Part shown: positions 34,885-44,515 of the stretch, one piece after another
Numbering within the stretch: the first letter of the stretch is position 1
Layout: each line of letters begins with the position of its first letter
From: Hyphomicrobiales bacterium
GTDB lineage: Bacteria; Pseudomonadota; Alphaproteobacteria; Rhizobiales; Rhizobiaceae
Assembly: GCA_900473915.1 (NCBI GenBank)
Contig: UCNG01000011.1
Location: 482,976-546,975 of the forward strand
Direction: 5' to 3'
DNA length: 64,000 nt
Position numbers and translations under genes: made by a program
Notes under the pieces: generated by a model
What the model was told of the DNA's origin: nothing
The model's input: the letters and a program-made list of their open reading frames with translations, nothing else
Database searches by the model: none

Positions 34885-37263
34885 ATGAGCAAAGCAATCG
34901 CCCAAGGCCCTTTGGCACCACAGCAACTTGCGCTGATCGATCGCTACTGGAAGGCCGCCAACTATCTTTCCGTCGGGCAGATCTACCTGATGGACAATCC
35001 CCTGCTGCGCGAGCCGCTGGAGCCTGAGCATATCAAGCCAAGACTGCTCGGCCACTGGGGTACGACGCCCGGCCTCAATTTCATTTATGCGCATCTCAAT
35101 CGCATCATTCGGGAAAGAGAAGCCAACATAATCTACATATGCGGGCCGGGGCATGGCGGTCCGGGCATGGTAGCGAACACCTATCTGGAAGGTTCCTATT
35201 CTGAAATCTATCCTGCCGTCAGCGAGGACGAGGCAGGGATGCGCAAACTGTTCCGGCAGTTTTCCTTTCCCGGCGGCATACCAAGCCATGCAGCGCCGGA
35301 AACGCCGGGATCAATTCACGAAGGCGGCGAACTGGGATATGCGCTGGTCCACGCCTATGGCGCTGCTTTCGACAACCCTGACCTGGTGGTCGCCTGCGTG
35401 GTCGGCGATGGCGAGGCGGAGACGGGAACGCTCGCCGCCTCGTGGCATTCCAACAAATTTCTCAATCCCGCGCGCGACGGCGCCGTGCTGCCGATCCTTC
35501 ATCTGAACGGCTATAAGATCGCCAATCCCACCATTCTCGCGCGTCTTTCCGATGACGATCTGGCCGGCCTTTTCAAAGGCTACGGCTATGAGCCTTTCTT
35601 CGTCGAGGGCAGCGAACCCGAAGCCATGCACCAGAAAATGGCAGCAACCCTCGATACGATCTTCACGCAGATCACGAAAATCAAGCAACATGCCGATGTA
35701 AAATCACCGGAACGCCCACGCTGGCCGATGATCATTCTGCGAAGCCCGAAAGGCTGGACCGGCCCGAAGGAAGTCGACGGGCTCATCGTTGAGAATTTCT
35801 GGCGCTCGCATCAGGTACCCGTTGCCAACTGCCGGGAAAACGATGCCCATCGCAAAATCCTTGAAGACTGGATGAGAAGCTATGACCCGGGGGATTTGTT
35901 TGACGAAAGAGGTGCGCTGAAGCCGGAACTGCGCGCGCTGGCGCCGAAAGGCGATTTCCGCATGGGCGCCAATCCGCATGCAAATGGCGGCTTGCTTCGC
36001 AAGGAATTGCATACGCCCGACTTCCGGCAATATGCCGTCGAGGTGAGCGAGCCGGGCGCGATTGAGGCGCAGTCCACCAAGATACTTGGCGAATACCTCC
36101 GGGACGTGCTGAAGCTGAACGAGCCGGAAAAGAGCTTCCGCGTGTTCGGCCCCGATGAGACCGCGTCGAACCGTCTGAGCGCCGTCTTCGACGCCAGTGA
36201 CCGCGTATGGATGGCTGAAACCCTCGACATAGACGATCACCTTTCAGCCGATGGTCGCATCATGGAAGTGTTGAGCGAGAACCTCTGTCAGGGCTGGCTG
36301 GAAGGCTATCTGCTCACCGGAAGGCACGGATTTTTCTCCTGCTACGAAGCCTTCATCCATATCGTGGATTCCATGTTCAACCAGCACGCCAAATGGCTGC
36401 AAGTCGCGCGCGAACTGAAATGGCGAAAACCGATTTCCTCGCTCAACTATCTTTTGACGTCTCATGTCTGGCGTCAGGATCATAACGGCTTTTCGCATCA
36501 GGACCCCGGCTTTGTCGATCTGGTGGCCAATAAAAGCGCCGATATCATCCGCGTCTATTTCCCGCCGGATGCCAACACGCTGCTGTGGGTGGCCGATCAC
36601 TGCCTCAAGACCTGGGATCGCATCAACGTTATCGTGGCGGGAAAACAGCCCGAACCGCAATGGCTGTCGATGGACGACGCCGTGCGCCATTGCGAAGCCG
36701 GTCTCGGCATATGGGACTGGGCCGGAACCGAGGACGGTCTGGAACCGGATATCGTCATGGCCTGCGCGGGCGATGTGCCGACAATGGAAACGCTTGCCGC
36801 GGTCGATCTCCTGCGCCAGTCCTTGCCGCATCTGTGCATCCGCGTGGTCAATGTCGTGGACCTGATGGTCCTCCAGTCACCGCAACACCACCCGCACGGC
36901 ATTGCCGATGACGAATTCGATCGGATTTTCACCACCAACCGGCCCGTCATCTTTGCCTATCACGGCTATCCCTATCTTATTCACCGGCTGGTCTATAAAC
37001 GCGCCAATCATCCCAATTTCCACGTGCATGGCTTTATCGAACAGGGGACGACGACGACGCCTTTCGATATGACGGTCCTGAACCAACTGGACCGATTTCA
37101 TCTGGCCATCGCGGCTGTCAAACGGCTGCCAGTCAGCGATGATGTGGCCGCTCCCTTGATCGCCAGGCTCGAGGAAAAACTGGTCCTTCACAAACGTTAC
37201 GTGCGTGAACATGGTGAGGACATGCCGGAAATCCGGAATTGGAAATGGGAAGCCAGACCGTAA
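34885..37263 (+). CDS. xfp: Phosphoketolase (xylulose-5-P/fructose-6-P)
   Basis: Thiamine-diphosphate enzyme of 792 aa that cleaves xylulose-5-phosphate (or fructose-6-phosphate) with phosphate to acetyl phosphate and glyceraldehyde-3-phosphate (or erythrose-4-phosphate). Seen are [21 protein letters not shown]-type N-terminal blocks, [12 protein letters not shown], the ThDP-binding GDGEAETG followed by NGYKI, and C-terminal SPQHHPHG. The frame opens at 34774, but ATG 34885 has GAAGGAGAC upstream and gives the normal length. With ackA it forms a phosphoketolase shunt yielding ATP and acetate. Confidence 0.94.
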   Translation: MSKAIAQGPLAPQQLALIDRYWKAANYLSVGQIYLMDNPLLREPLEPEHIKPRLLGHWGTTPGLNFIYAHLNRIIREREANIIYICGPGHGGPGMVANTYLEGSYSEIYPAVSEDEAGMRKLFRQFSFPGGIPSHAAPETPGSIHEGGELGYALVHAYGAAFDNPDLVVACVVGDGEAETGTLAASWHSNKFLNPARDGAVLPILHLNGYKIANPTILARLSDDDLAGLFKGYGYEPFFVEGSEPEAMHQKMAATLDTIFTQITKIKQHADVKSPERPRWPMIILRSPKGWTGPKEVDGLIVENFWRSHQVPVANCRENDAHRKILEDWMRSYDPGDLFDERGALKPELRALAPKGDFRMGANPHANGGLLRKELHTPDFRQYAVEVSEPGAIEAQSTKILGEYLRDVLKLNEPEKSFRVFGPDETASNRLSAVFDASDRVWMAETLDIDDHLSADGRIMEVLSENLCQGWLEGYLLTGRHGFFSCYEAFIHIVDSMFNQHAKWLQVARELKWRKPISSLNYLLTSHVWRQDHNGFSHQDPGFVDLVANKSADIIRVYFPPDANTLLWVADHCLKTWDRINVIVAGKQPEPQWLSMDDAVRHCEAGLGIWDWAGTEDGLEPDIVMACAGDVPTMETLAAVDLLRQSLPHLCIRVVNVVDLMVLQSPQHHPHGIADDEFDRIFTTNRPVIFAYHGYPYLIHRLVYKRANHPNFHVHGFIEQGTTTTPFDMTVLNQLDRFHLAIAAVKRLPVSDDVAAPLIARLEEKLVLHKRYVREHGEDMPEIRNWKWEARP

Positions 37264-37282
37264 GGGCAACCGCGCGACATCC

Positions 37283-37930
37283 TTATGGCTGCGCGCGCTT
37301 GCGCGCCACAATATAAGGACGATTATCATTGCCCGTCATGGCGTGGCCTTCGACCGCCAGAATATCGAAGCCTGCGGCAGATATTTGCTGGCTCAGTTTC
37401 GTTGCCCCGAAGACGCCCGCATAGGGCGCCTTGCCGATCGCGCGCATCGCGGGCAATAAGGCAAGACGGATGAGCGGGTTCATGTCGCCCACGCAAGGCG
37501 TCTTGGAAATGAACAAGCCCTCAGGCTCAAGCAGGGTATGGATACAGCGCAGCGTGCCCGGCAGGTCGCGAACCAGATGGAGATAATTGAATCCAAGAAC
37601 CACGTTGAACCGTACTGCCTCGGACGCAAGCGTTTCCGCGGTGGCAGTCCGGAAGCTGAGAGCCGGGATTGGGGCAGCTGCAAGCTTTTCGTCGGCAATC
37701 GCGATCATTCCAGCCGAGAAGTCTGTCGCGAGGTAACCCTGCACAGCGCCTGCAAGCTTAAGCGCTGTTGTTCCTGTGCCGCAACCCAGCTCCAGCACCT
37801 TGTCACTTGTTCCAAGCAAAGCTCGGGTCCGGTCCAGCGTGCGCTCATAGCCGGCCTGATCCGCGATTTTGCCCAAGGCATATTTCCGCGACGTCCGATC
37901 CCAGAAACGCGCATCGCTTGCTGTGCCCAT
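37283..37930 (-). CDS. Class I SAM-dependent methyltransferase
   Basis: A 215-residue cytoplasmic methyltransferase. Motif I is LELGCGTGTTAL near residue 50; ATDFSAGMIAIA and a VVLGFNYLHLVRD post-motif follow. ATG 37930 (MGTASDARFWD) is preferred over 37966. The pattern F-W-D-x-x-S-x-K-Y at the N-terminus is common in UbiE-like small-molecule methyltransferases. Substrate cannot be told. Convergent with xfp, 20 bases between stops. Confidence 0.8.
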   Translation of the reverse strand: MGTASDARFWDRTSRKYALGKIADQAGYERTLDRTRALLGTSDKVLELGCGTGTTALKLAGAVQGYLATDFSAGMIAIADEKLAAAPIPALSFRTATAETLASEAVRFNVVLGFNYLHLVRDLPGTLRCIHTLLEPEGLFISKTPCVGDMNPLIRLALLPAMRAIGKAPYAGVFGATKLSQQISAAGFDILAVEGHAMTGNDNRPYIVARKRAQP

Positions 37931-38098
37931 GACGGGTCGTCTCCCAACCACCTTTGCACGCATCAATACTGGAGAAATACCATTGCGTGAAGTGGCGGCT
38001 CTCCGGGCTTGGGCCGGTCGATACCTTCACATGCGAATGAATAGCCCTCCGCGCCGCCGCAGCGATGCGACAGCGCGTCATGGTCGTCAAGGGTTTTT

Positions 38099-39577
38099 CT
38101 ATCTCGTGCAACGCTGGACCAGATAGGTAGCAACGGTTGCAGCGAACAGCAGCAATGCCGTTGCCACCACAACGGCGACATAGGCATTCTCGAACGCCTG
38201 CGAAGCGAGCGTGGTCAGCGCACTGGCGTCAGTGGGGGCCATCGCTTGCGCTGCAAGCAGCGCTTCATCGAGGCTGTCGCGGACAACCGGAGGAATGCCT
38301 GAACCGGCTGGCAGAACAAGGCTCGCCGTATAGAATGCCGACAGGATACTGCCGAAAATCGTCACGCCCAGTGCATTGCCTAGCTCAAACGAGACTTCCT
38401 CCACCGAAGCGGCCATGCCCGCCTTCTCGGCAGGCGCACTTCCCATGATCGAGGATGAGGCGCCGGTCATCGCGCAGCCGACGCCAAAGCCAAGGACGGC
38501 GAGCCCGGCCAGGTAGAAGTGCGCCGAGAGCCGATAGGTGAGGATGTAGATCATCACCCCGAGCGCCGTAACGCCAAGCGATACCCAAAGCACTTTGCCC
38601 GCACCGAAGCGCGGCAACATTGCGCCCGCAAGAGGCCCTGCAACGAAGGCCGCCAGCGGGATAGGCAGAATGGTCAGACCGGCCTGCAGCGGTGTCATGC
38701 CTTCGATCAGCTGCATGCGCTGGCTGAAAACCAGTTCCATGCCGGTCATCGACCCCGACGCGACCAGCGCTGCAAACACGCCCAACGAGAATAGTCTCGT
38801 CTTGAACAGCGAGAAATCGATCAGCGGTTCAGCGCTTGCAAACTGTCTGCGGACGAAGATCGTCGTGGCAACAAGGCCGATGACGAGAGCTGCCGCGAAT
38901 ACCATCATCGATGCATCGCGCTTTGCCAGTTCCTTGACGGCATAGGTGAGCGCGATCAGACCGATCATGATCTGGACCGAGCCCACGAGGTCCCATTTGC
39001 GCTTTGAGCCGAGCGGGCGGTTTTCAAGGTGGAAGGCCGAAAGCCCGAGCGCCACCAGAACAACCGGCACGTTGATCAGGAAAACCGAACCCCACCAGAA
39101 ATATTCCAGCAGAATGCCGCCCGCGACCGGGCCGATGGCAGCGCCACCCGAAGCGATTGCCGCCCATATGCCGATGGCAAGTGAGCGTTCCTTCTCATCG
39201 GTGAAAGTGAGACGGATGATCGAGAGGGTGGCAGGCATCATCATGGCCGCGCCGCAGGCGAGGAATGCGCGCGCCGCGATCAGAATTTCCGGATTTGGCG
39301 AATAGGCCGCACAGAGCGAGGCAAGGCCAAACACCGCCAGCCCGTTCATGAACATGCGCTTGTGGCCGAGCTTGTCGCCAAGCGTGCCGAGGCCCGGCAG
39401 CAGACCTGCCACCACCAGAGGGTAGATGTTCATGATCCAGAGCTTTTCCGAAGCCGTTGCCGCGAGATCATGGGTGAGGCGCGGCAGGGCCGTGTAGAGC
39501 ACTGTCATATCCACGACGATGAGGAACAACGCGCTGGAAACAATTGCCAGAACGAGCCAGCGATTTTGCGGCAACAT
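38099..39577 (-). CDS. MFS multidrug efflux transporter, DHA2 (14-TM) type
   Basis: Inner-membrane drug:proton antiporter, 492 aa, with about 14 hydrophobic segments. Helix 1 (LVLAIVSSALFLIVVDMTVLYTALP) carries the DHA2 motif D1-like LxxVDxTxxxxALP, motif A is near GTLGDKLGHKRMFMNGL, and antiporter motif C is in GGAAIGPVAGGILLEYFWW. ATG 39577 has AAAAGG nine bases upstream; an in-frame TTG at 39610 is less likely. Divergent from a TetR regulator with an operator between, so it is probably repressed until drug binds TetR. Quaternary ammonium export (SmvA-like) is a guess. Confidence 0.87.
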   Translation of the reverse strand: MLPQNRWLVLAIVSSALFLIVVDMTVLYTALPRLTHDLAATASEKLWIMNIYPLVVAGLLPGLGTLGDKLGHKRMFMNGLAVFGLASLCAAYSPNPEILIAARAFLACGAAMMMPATLSIIRLTFTDEKERSLAIGIWAAIASGGAAIGPVAGGILLEYFWWGSVFLINVPVVLVALGLSAFHLENRPLGSKRKWDLVGSVQIMIGLIALTYAVKELAKRDASMMVFAAALVIGLVATTIFVRRQFASAEPLIDFSLFKTRLFSLGVFAALVASGSMTGMELVFSQRMQLIEGMTPLQAGLTILPIPLAAFVAGPLAGAMLPRFGAGKVLWVSLGVTALGVMIYILTYRLSAHFYLAGLAVLGFGVGCAMTGASSSIMGSAPAEKAGMAASVEEVSFELGNALGVTIFGSILSAFYTASLVLPAGSGIPPVVRDSLDEALLAAQAMAPTDASALTTLASQAFENAYVAVVVATALLLFAATVATYLVQRCTR

Positions 39578-39593
39578 CGGTTCATACCTTTTC

Positions 39594-39607
39594 AATACGT
39601 TCGTATT
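39594..39607. promoter_or_regulatory. TetR operator, site 1
   Basis: AATACG-TT-CGTATT is a perfect inverted repeat placed just upstream of the MFS ribosome site, so a bound repressor would block MFS transcription. Confidence 0.65.
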
Positions 39608-39637
39608 CAAACTTGTCAGAGGAGCCGACCTAATATA

Positions 39638-39651
39638 AATCCGTCCGTATG
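39638..39651. promoter_or_regulatory. TetR operator, site 2, overlapping tetR start
   Basis: AATCCGTCCGTATG matches site 1 at 11 of 14 positions and covers the regulator's start codon. It also covers the predicted transcription start of a TTGTCA-N15-TATAAA promoter (39613-39639), which suggests autoregulation. Confidence 0.5.
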
Positions 39652-40209
39652 GAAAGTAAGAAATTGCAAAAAACGGGTCGTCCGCGCTCGATCAACCGCG
39701 ATCATGTGCTCGACATGGCTGAAAAGCTGGTTGAGGAAGGCGGCATCCTTGCGCTGACCATGGACGCGGTTGCGCAAGCCGCCGGCGTAACCAAGGGCGG
39801 CGTGCAATATTGCTTCGGCAACAAGGACGGGCTGATGAAAGCCATGATCGAACGGCTGGGCGATCGGTTCGATGATCAGGTGGCGGCACGCAAACAGCAG
39901 AAGAATGACGCGATCTCACACATAGCAGCCCATATCGCGGTGACACGCGAAAGCGACGCGGACGACGATTCACGGTTTGCCGCGATGATGGCGAGCCTTA
40001 TTCCCAACTCCCACTATCTCGAAGAAACCCGGGCCTGGTATCGCAAGCAATGGGACGGCCTTGATGTTTCCACGCCGGAAGGACGGCGGGCACGGTTGGC
40101 ATTCATTGCCAATGAAGGCGCATTCTGGCTGAGAAGCTTCAACCTGTTCGAGCTGACGCAGAAAGAATGGCAGTCGATCTTCGATGACATCGAAGACCTT
40201 CTTGCGTAG
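39649..40209 (+). CDS. TetR-family repressor of the adjacent MFS pump
   Basis: A 186-residue repressor. The N-terminal helix-turn-helix (about 10-57) contains MDAVAQAAGVTKGGVQYCFGNKDGL, then an all-helical ligand domain of the TetR_C type ending ELTQKEWQSIFDDIEDLLA. No ribosome site precedes ATG 39649, while a -10-like TATAAA lies 10 bases upstream, so the mRNA may be leaderless. Divergent from the MFS gene with two operators between them. Confidence 0.86.
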   Translation: MESKKLQKTGRPRSINRDHVLDMAEKLVEEGGILALTMDAVAQAAGVTKGGVQYCFGNKDGLMKAMIERLGDRFDDQVAARKQQKNDAISHIAAHIAVTRESDADDDSRFAAMMASLIPNSHYLEETRAWYRKQWDGLDVSTPEGRRARLAFIANEGAFWLRSFNLFELTQKEWQSIFDDIEDLLA

Positions 40210-40270
40210 GCTGGGGCGAAATTCCTGCGCTAGCACCTGGATCAGGAAGTCCAACGCGGGAAGCATGACG

Positions 40271-41299
40271 CTAAAAGCCTGCCTTCGCCATCGGCTGGTG
40301 CCCGGTCACACAATGGATGCCTCCGCCTCCTGCGGCGATCGCGTCTATATTCAGTTGAACGATTTCCCGCCCCGGATAGAGTTCGGCCAGCAATTCCCGG
40401 CATCTTGCGTCCGCTTCTGCATCGCCGAACTCCGGGGCTATTACGCCATCATTGACTGGCAGATAGTTGATATAGCCCGGGGCAAAATCAGGATTCTGCG
40501 AAAATTTGTTCCGGCGCGGCTTCAACGGGGGCGCCAATGTGTGGATGCGGAGGCGATTTCCATCGGCATCCGTGGCCTGTTTTAATATTTCCAGATGCTC
40601 TCGGGTGACGTCGTAATCAAAGGAAGCGGGGTTCATCTCCAGATTGGCCACGACCTCTCCTCTTCGCGTGAAGCGGGCATAAAAGTCGACATGCGCATCC
40701 GTGATGTCGCGGCCCTTGATACCCGGTAGCCATATGATTTTCCGCAACCCCAGCATCGAACGAAGCTCGGCCTCAATGTCCTGTTTGCTCCAACCGGGAT
40801 TGCGGTTGTCATTGATCCAGCAACTTTCCGTTAAAATCGCGGTACCATAACCATCAACTTCGATTCCGCCTCCTTCACCGTGCAGCCGGCTGCGAATATA
40901 AGTCGTCGCCAACGCATCGCTGACGAGCCGCGCCACACCGCTATCCTTTTCGTGTTGCTGCTTCCCGCCCCAGCCGTTGAAATTGAAGTCAACGGCGCCC
41001 AGTTCACCCCGCGCGTTCACGACGAAGTTCGGTCCGATATCACGCATCCAGATATCGTCGAGTTCGGCCTCGATGAACGACACATTGCTTGCAGCGCAAT
41101 TGAGCTTCGCGCTTTCCAACTCGGTTGCGCGGTATAAAACCGTCACAGGCTCAAACCGGGCGATCAACCTGGCGAGAGCGCCAATGGCCTTCTGCACATC
41201 GGCTGTCAGATCGCCCCAAATTGCGTCCTGCGCGCCGAAGGCGAGGAACGTTCGGCTGTGATGCCGATCCTCAGCCGGCATAACCCAGTCAAGCATCAT
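40271..41299 (-). CDS. Agmatine deiminase / peptidyl-arginine deiminase-like enzyme
   Basis: A 342-residue PAD_porph-family amidinotransferase-fold enzyme that would hydrolyse a guanidino group, typically agmatine to N-carbamoylputrescine. Family blocks are DDIWMRDIGP near 81-90, HGEGGGIEVDG near 140, DITDAHVDFY near 205 and the terminal GGGGIHC with the nucleophile Cys330. The ATG follows AAGGGAAAGA. It is shorter than plant-type AguA by about 25 residues. No carbamoylputrescine amidase gene is nearby, so substrate remains uncertain. Confidence 0.85.
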   Translation of the reverse strand: MMLDWVMPAEDRHHSRTFLAFGAQDAIWGDLTADVQKAIGALARLIARFEPVTVLYRATELESAKLNCAASNVSFIEAELDDIWMRDIGPNFVVNARGELGAVDFNFNGWGGKQQHEKDSGVARLVSDALATTYIRSRLHGEGGGIEVDGYGTAILTESCWINDNRNPGWSKQDIEAELRSMLGLRKIIWLPGIKGRDITDAHVDFYARFTRRGEVVANLEMNPASFDYDVTREHLEILKQATDADGNRLRIHTLAPPLKPRRNKFSQNPDFAPGYINYLPVNDGVIAPEFGDAEADARCRELLAELYPGREIVQLNIDAIAAGGGGIHCVTGHQPMAKAGF

Positions 41300-41411
41300 T
41301 CTTTCCCTTCATGCAGCTCACCTAACATATTGATCCGGATAAAGTTGTCGCAAGCGATCACCCCATCCTTTTTCGCGCAAAGCTATCGCATATACGCTGG
41401 GTGCCTTCATT

Positions 41412-44400
41412 CTATCCAGGCGCCTGCTTGTTCAGGATTTGCTCGCCAAGCGCGCGATCACCTTCCGTCACGGAGGTGAGCCGTTTCAGCTTGCTGCCGA
41501 GCCAGCCATTGAGATCGTCCATGGCGGTGAACATGACCGGCACGAAGATCAGGCTCAACGCCGTCGAAGCGATGAGGCCGCCGATGACGGCAATCGCCAT
41601 CGGCGCGCGGAAGGCTGCGTCGCCACCGACGCCTATGGCTGCCGGGACCATGCCCGCCACCATTGCAATGGTGGTCATGATGATCGGGCGAACGCGGGTA
41701 ATGCCGGCCTTCAGCAGCGCGGAGCGGCGATCGAGACCCTCCCTGCGGCATTCGATGGCAAAATCCACCAACAGGATCGAGTTCTTGCAGACGATGCCCA
41801 TCAGCATCAAAATGCCGATGACCGAAGAAAGATCGAGTGCCGCGCCGTAAATAAGGAGCGCCAGCGCCGCGCCTCCAATCGAAAGCGGCAGGGCGATCAG
41901 AATGGTGAGCGGCTGCAGGAAATCCTTGAACAGGAGCACCAGCACGGCAAGCACCATCAATATGCCCGTCAGAAGCGCGAGGCTGAAATTGACGAACATC
42001 TCGTTCATGGATTCGGCATCGCCATATTCGATCTGGCTAACGCCCGCGGGGAGATCCTTGTATGCGGGCAATTTCGTAATCGCCGCCATGGCGCTTCCCA
42101 GCGTGGCGCCATTGTTGAGATTGGCCTCAAGCTGGATCAGCCGCTTGCGGTCCAGCCGCTCCAACCGGCTTTCGGCGGTGCCGAACGAGATATCGGCCAC
42201 CGAAGCGAGCGGCACCGCCTTTCCAGACGCCGTTCCCACCTTCAGACTGCGCAATATATCCAGATCGCTGCGAACGGTTCCTTCCAGGCGAACCCGTATC
42301 GGAATCTGCCGGTCGCCAAGATTGAACTGCGCCGAGTTGGAATCGGTCTCGCCAAGCGTGGCTATACGCGCAACCGTGCCGATCACTGCCGGCGAAACGC
42401 CGAGCCTGGCCGCTTCATCGAGGCGCGGCCTCACGTGCAATTCCGGTGCAGGCAGCGGCTCCGTCGAGACGACATTGGCCAGTTCCGGCAATTGCCGCAT
42501 CTCCGCCTCAAGCTTGCGGGCAGCACGGGTGAGTTCCTCGCCATCGTTCCCGGCAAGCGTGACGGAAACTTCCTTGCCGCCGCTATCGTTCAGGAATGTG
42601 AACTGGATATCCGGCGTGGCGGTGAAGATTGGGCGAACCGCCGCCTCAAACGCCTTGCGGCTCAAGCTTCGTTCCGAACGCGGCTTCAGTTTGATCAGGA
42701 GATCGAAATCGCTAATGCTGTCGCTGGTGGACGCCAATACATCCTTTACTTCAGGCCGCTCCAGCAATCGTCGAACGATCCGGTCGGAAACCTCGGCGGT
42801 TTCATTCAGTTGCGATCCAGGCGCCAGTTTGACATTTACCTGCGAGAGATTGGAGTCGCCATCCGGCAGGAAGCCGGTGGGCAGCAAGGTCATCAGATAG
42901 ATGGAGCCTGCGAAGATAGCCGCGACGAGCGCGAAGGTAGTCTTGCGGTGATCGAGCGTCCAGCCAAGAACGCCCAGATACCAGCGGCCCAGCCAGCTTT
43001 CCGTGGCATCATGGTGCGCCGCGCCCGCCGGCTGCAGCAGATAGGCTGCCATCAGCGGCGTCAATAGCCGCGCGACGGCCAGCGAGATCAGCACGGCGAT
43101 AGCAACCGTCAGGCCGAACTGCTTGAAATATTGCCCGACCGCGCCGCCGATGAAGCTGACTGGCGCGAAGATGGCGACGATGGTGAGCGTGGTCGCCACG
43201 ACCGCGAGCCCGATAGCGTCGGAGGCTTCGAGCGCCGCAATATAGGGCCGCTTGCCCATATGCACGTGCCGTTCGATATTCTCGATTTCGACAATGGCGT
43301 CATCGACGAGAATGCCGATAACCAGCGTCAAGGCCAGGAGGCTGATGCTGTTGAGCGTGAAGCCCAGCATATGCATGGCGAAAAAGGTCGGCAGGATCGA
43401 CAGAGGCATGGCGACGGCGGCGATCAGGGTCGCGCGCCAGTTCCACAGGAAAAGGAACACGACGACGACCGTCAGGATTGCACCCTCGATCAGGGCCGAC
43501 ATGGCATTGTCATAGCTCTGGAGCGTGTACTCCACGGTGGAGATCAGCTCGATGAGCTTTAGTTCGGGATGCGCCTTCTGGATTTCCGCCAAACGAGCGG
43601 TGGCCGCATTGGCGACTGTCGTATCGCTATAACCCTTGGCGCGCGATATCGAGAAGCCGACCACCGGCTTGCCGTCCAGACGGGCAAAGCCGCGCGGCTC
43701 GGAAGGGCCATCTTCCAGCGTGGCGATCTCACGCAAGGGGATCCAGCGGCCGCCCGGCAGCGATATCGTCAGCCGCGCGAGGTCGTCCAGGGTTCTGGCG
43801 CTGGCGATGGTGCGAACCGACTGTTCCCGGTCACCAATATTACCGCGCCCGCTCGGCACATTGACGTTCAATTCGCGCAGCGCCGTGTTGATCTGGTCCG
43901 CCGAGATACCCAGCGCCTGCAGCCGGTCCGGCTTCAGGGAAACACGGATTTCCCGGTTGACGCCGCCCAGCCGCTGCACCTTCTGGACGCCCGGAACGGT
44001 CAGCAGCTCGCGGGTGATCGCATCGTCCACGAACCATGACAGATCCACCGGGGATATCTGCGGCGCGGAGACCATGTAATAAAGGATGGCGCTGCCATCG
44101 ACATCGACGCGCGAGATCACGGGTTCCTGGATCGATTGCGGCAAGTCGGAGCGGATTTGCGTCACCGCTTCGCGCACATCATTGGTCGCGCGATCGGGAT
44201 CAATGCCGATCTTGAACTCGACCGTCGTCGTCGATACGCCATCCGCGATGCTCGAGCGGATATGCTTGACCCCGGCAATGCCGGAAACCGCGCCTTCGAC
44301 ACGGCGGGTTACCTGCGTTTCCATCTCGGAAGGGGCCGCGCTCGGCTGCGTGACCGCCACCGTGACGATCGGGAAGGTCACATTGGGGTTGGCATTGATC

Positions 44401-44504
44401 GGCAGCTTGGTGAAAGCGATCCAGCCAGCCAGTGTCAGCACGATGAAGAGAACGATGGTCGGAACCGGCTTGCGGATCGCCCAGGCGGAAATATTGCTGG
44501 TCAC
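41412..44504 (-). CDS. RND-family efflux transporter, inner-membrane pump
   Basis: Proton-driven HAE-type RND pump, 1030 aa, with two symmetrical halves of six helices and large periplasmic loops. Helix 1 is PTIVLFIVLTLAGWIAFTKLP. The helix 4 proton-relay aspartates lie in VIGILVDDAIVEIENIERH near 400. GTG 44504 is the start, 11 bases after the adaptor stop. The pump pairs with the upstream membrane-fusion protein. No outer-membrane gene is in this cluster, so a TolC-like channel elsewhere is expected. Confidence 0.9.
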   Translation of the reverse strand: MTSNISAWAIRKPVPTIVLFIVLTLAGWIAFTKLPINANPNVTFPIVTVAVTQPSAAPSEMETQVTRRVEGAVSGIAGVKHIRSSIADGVSTTTVEFKIGIDPDRATNDVREAVTQIRSDLPQSIQEPVISRVDVDGSAILYYMVSAPQISPVDLSWFVDDAITRELLTVPGVQKVQRLGGVNREIRVSLKPDRLQALGISADQINTALRELNVNVPSGRGNIGDREQSVRTIASARTLDDLARLTISLPGGRWIPLREIATLEDGPSEPRGFARLDGKPVVGFSISRAKGYSDTTVANAATARLAEIQKAHPELKLIELISTVEYTLQSYDNAMSALIEGAILTVVVVFLFLWNWRATLIAAVAMPLSILPTFFAMHMLGFTLNSISLLALTLVIGILVDDAIVEIENIERHVHMGKRPYIAALEASDAIGLAVVATTLTIVAIFAPVSFIGGAVGQYFKQFGLTVAIAVLISLAVARLLTPLMAAYLLQPAGAAHHDATESWLGRWYLGVLGWTLDHRKTTFALVAAIFAGSIYLMTLLPTGFLPDGDSNLSQVNVKLAPGSQLNETAEVSDRIVRRLLERPEVKDVLASTSDSISDFDLLIKLKPRSERSLSRKAFEAAVRPIFTATPDIQFTFLNDSGGKEVSVTLAGNDGEELTRAARKLEAEMRQLPELANVVSTEPLPAPELHVRPRLDEAARLGVSPAVIGTVARIATLGETDSNSAQFNLGDRQIPIRVRLEGTVRSDLDILRSLKVGTASGKAVPLASVADISFGTAESRLERLDRKRLIQLEANLNNGATLGSAMAAITKLPAYKDLPAGVSQIEYGDAESMNEMFVNFSLALLTGILMVLAVLVLLFKDFLQPLTILIALPLSIGGAALALLIYGAALDLSSVIGILMLMGIVCKNSILLVDFAIECRREGLDRRSALLKAGITRVRPIIMTTIAMVAGMVPAAIGVGGDAAFRAPMAIAVIGGLIASTALSLIFVPVMFTAMDDLNGWLGSKLKRLTSVTEGDRALGEQILNKQAPG

Positions 44505-44515
44505 AACGATAACTT

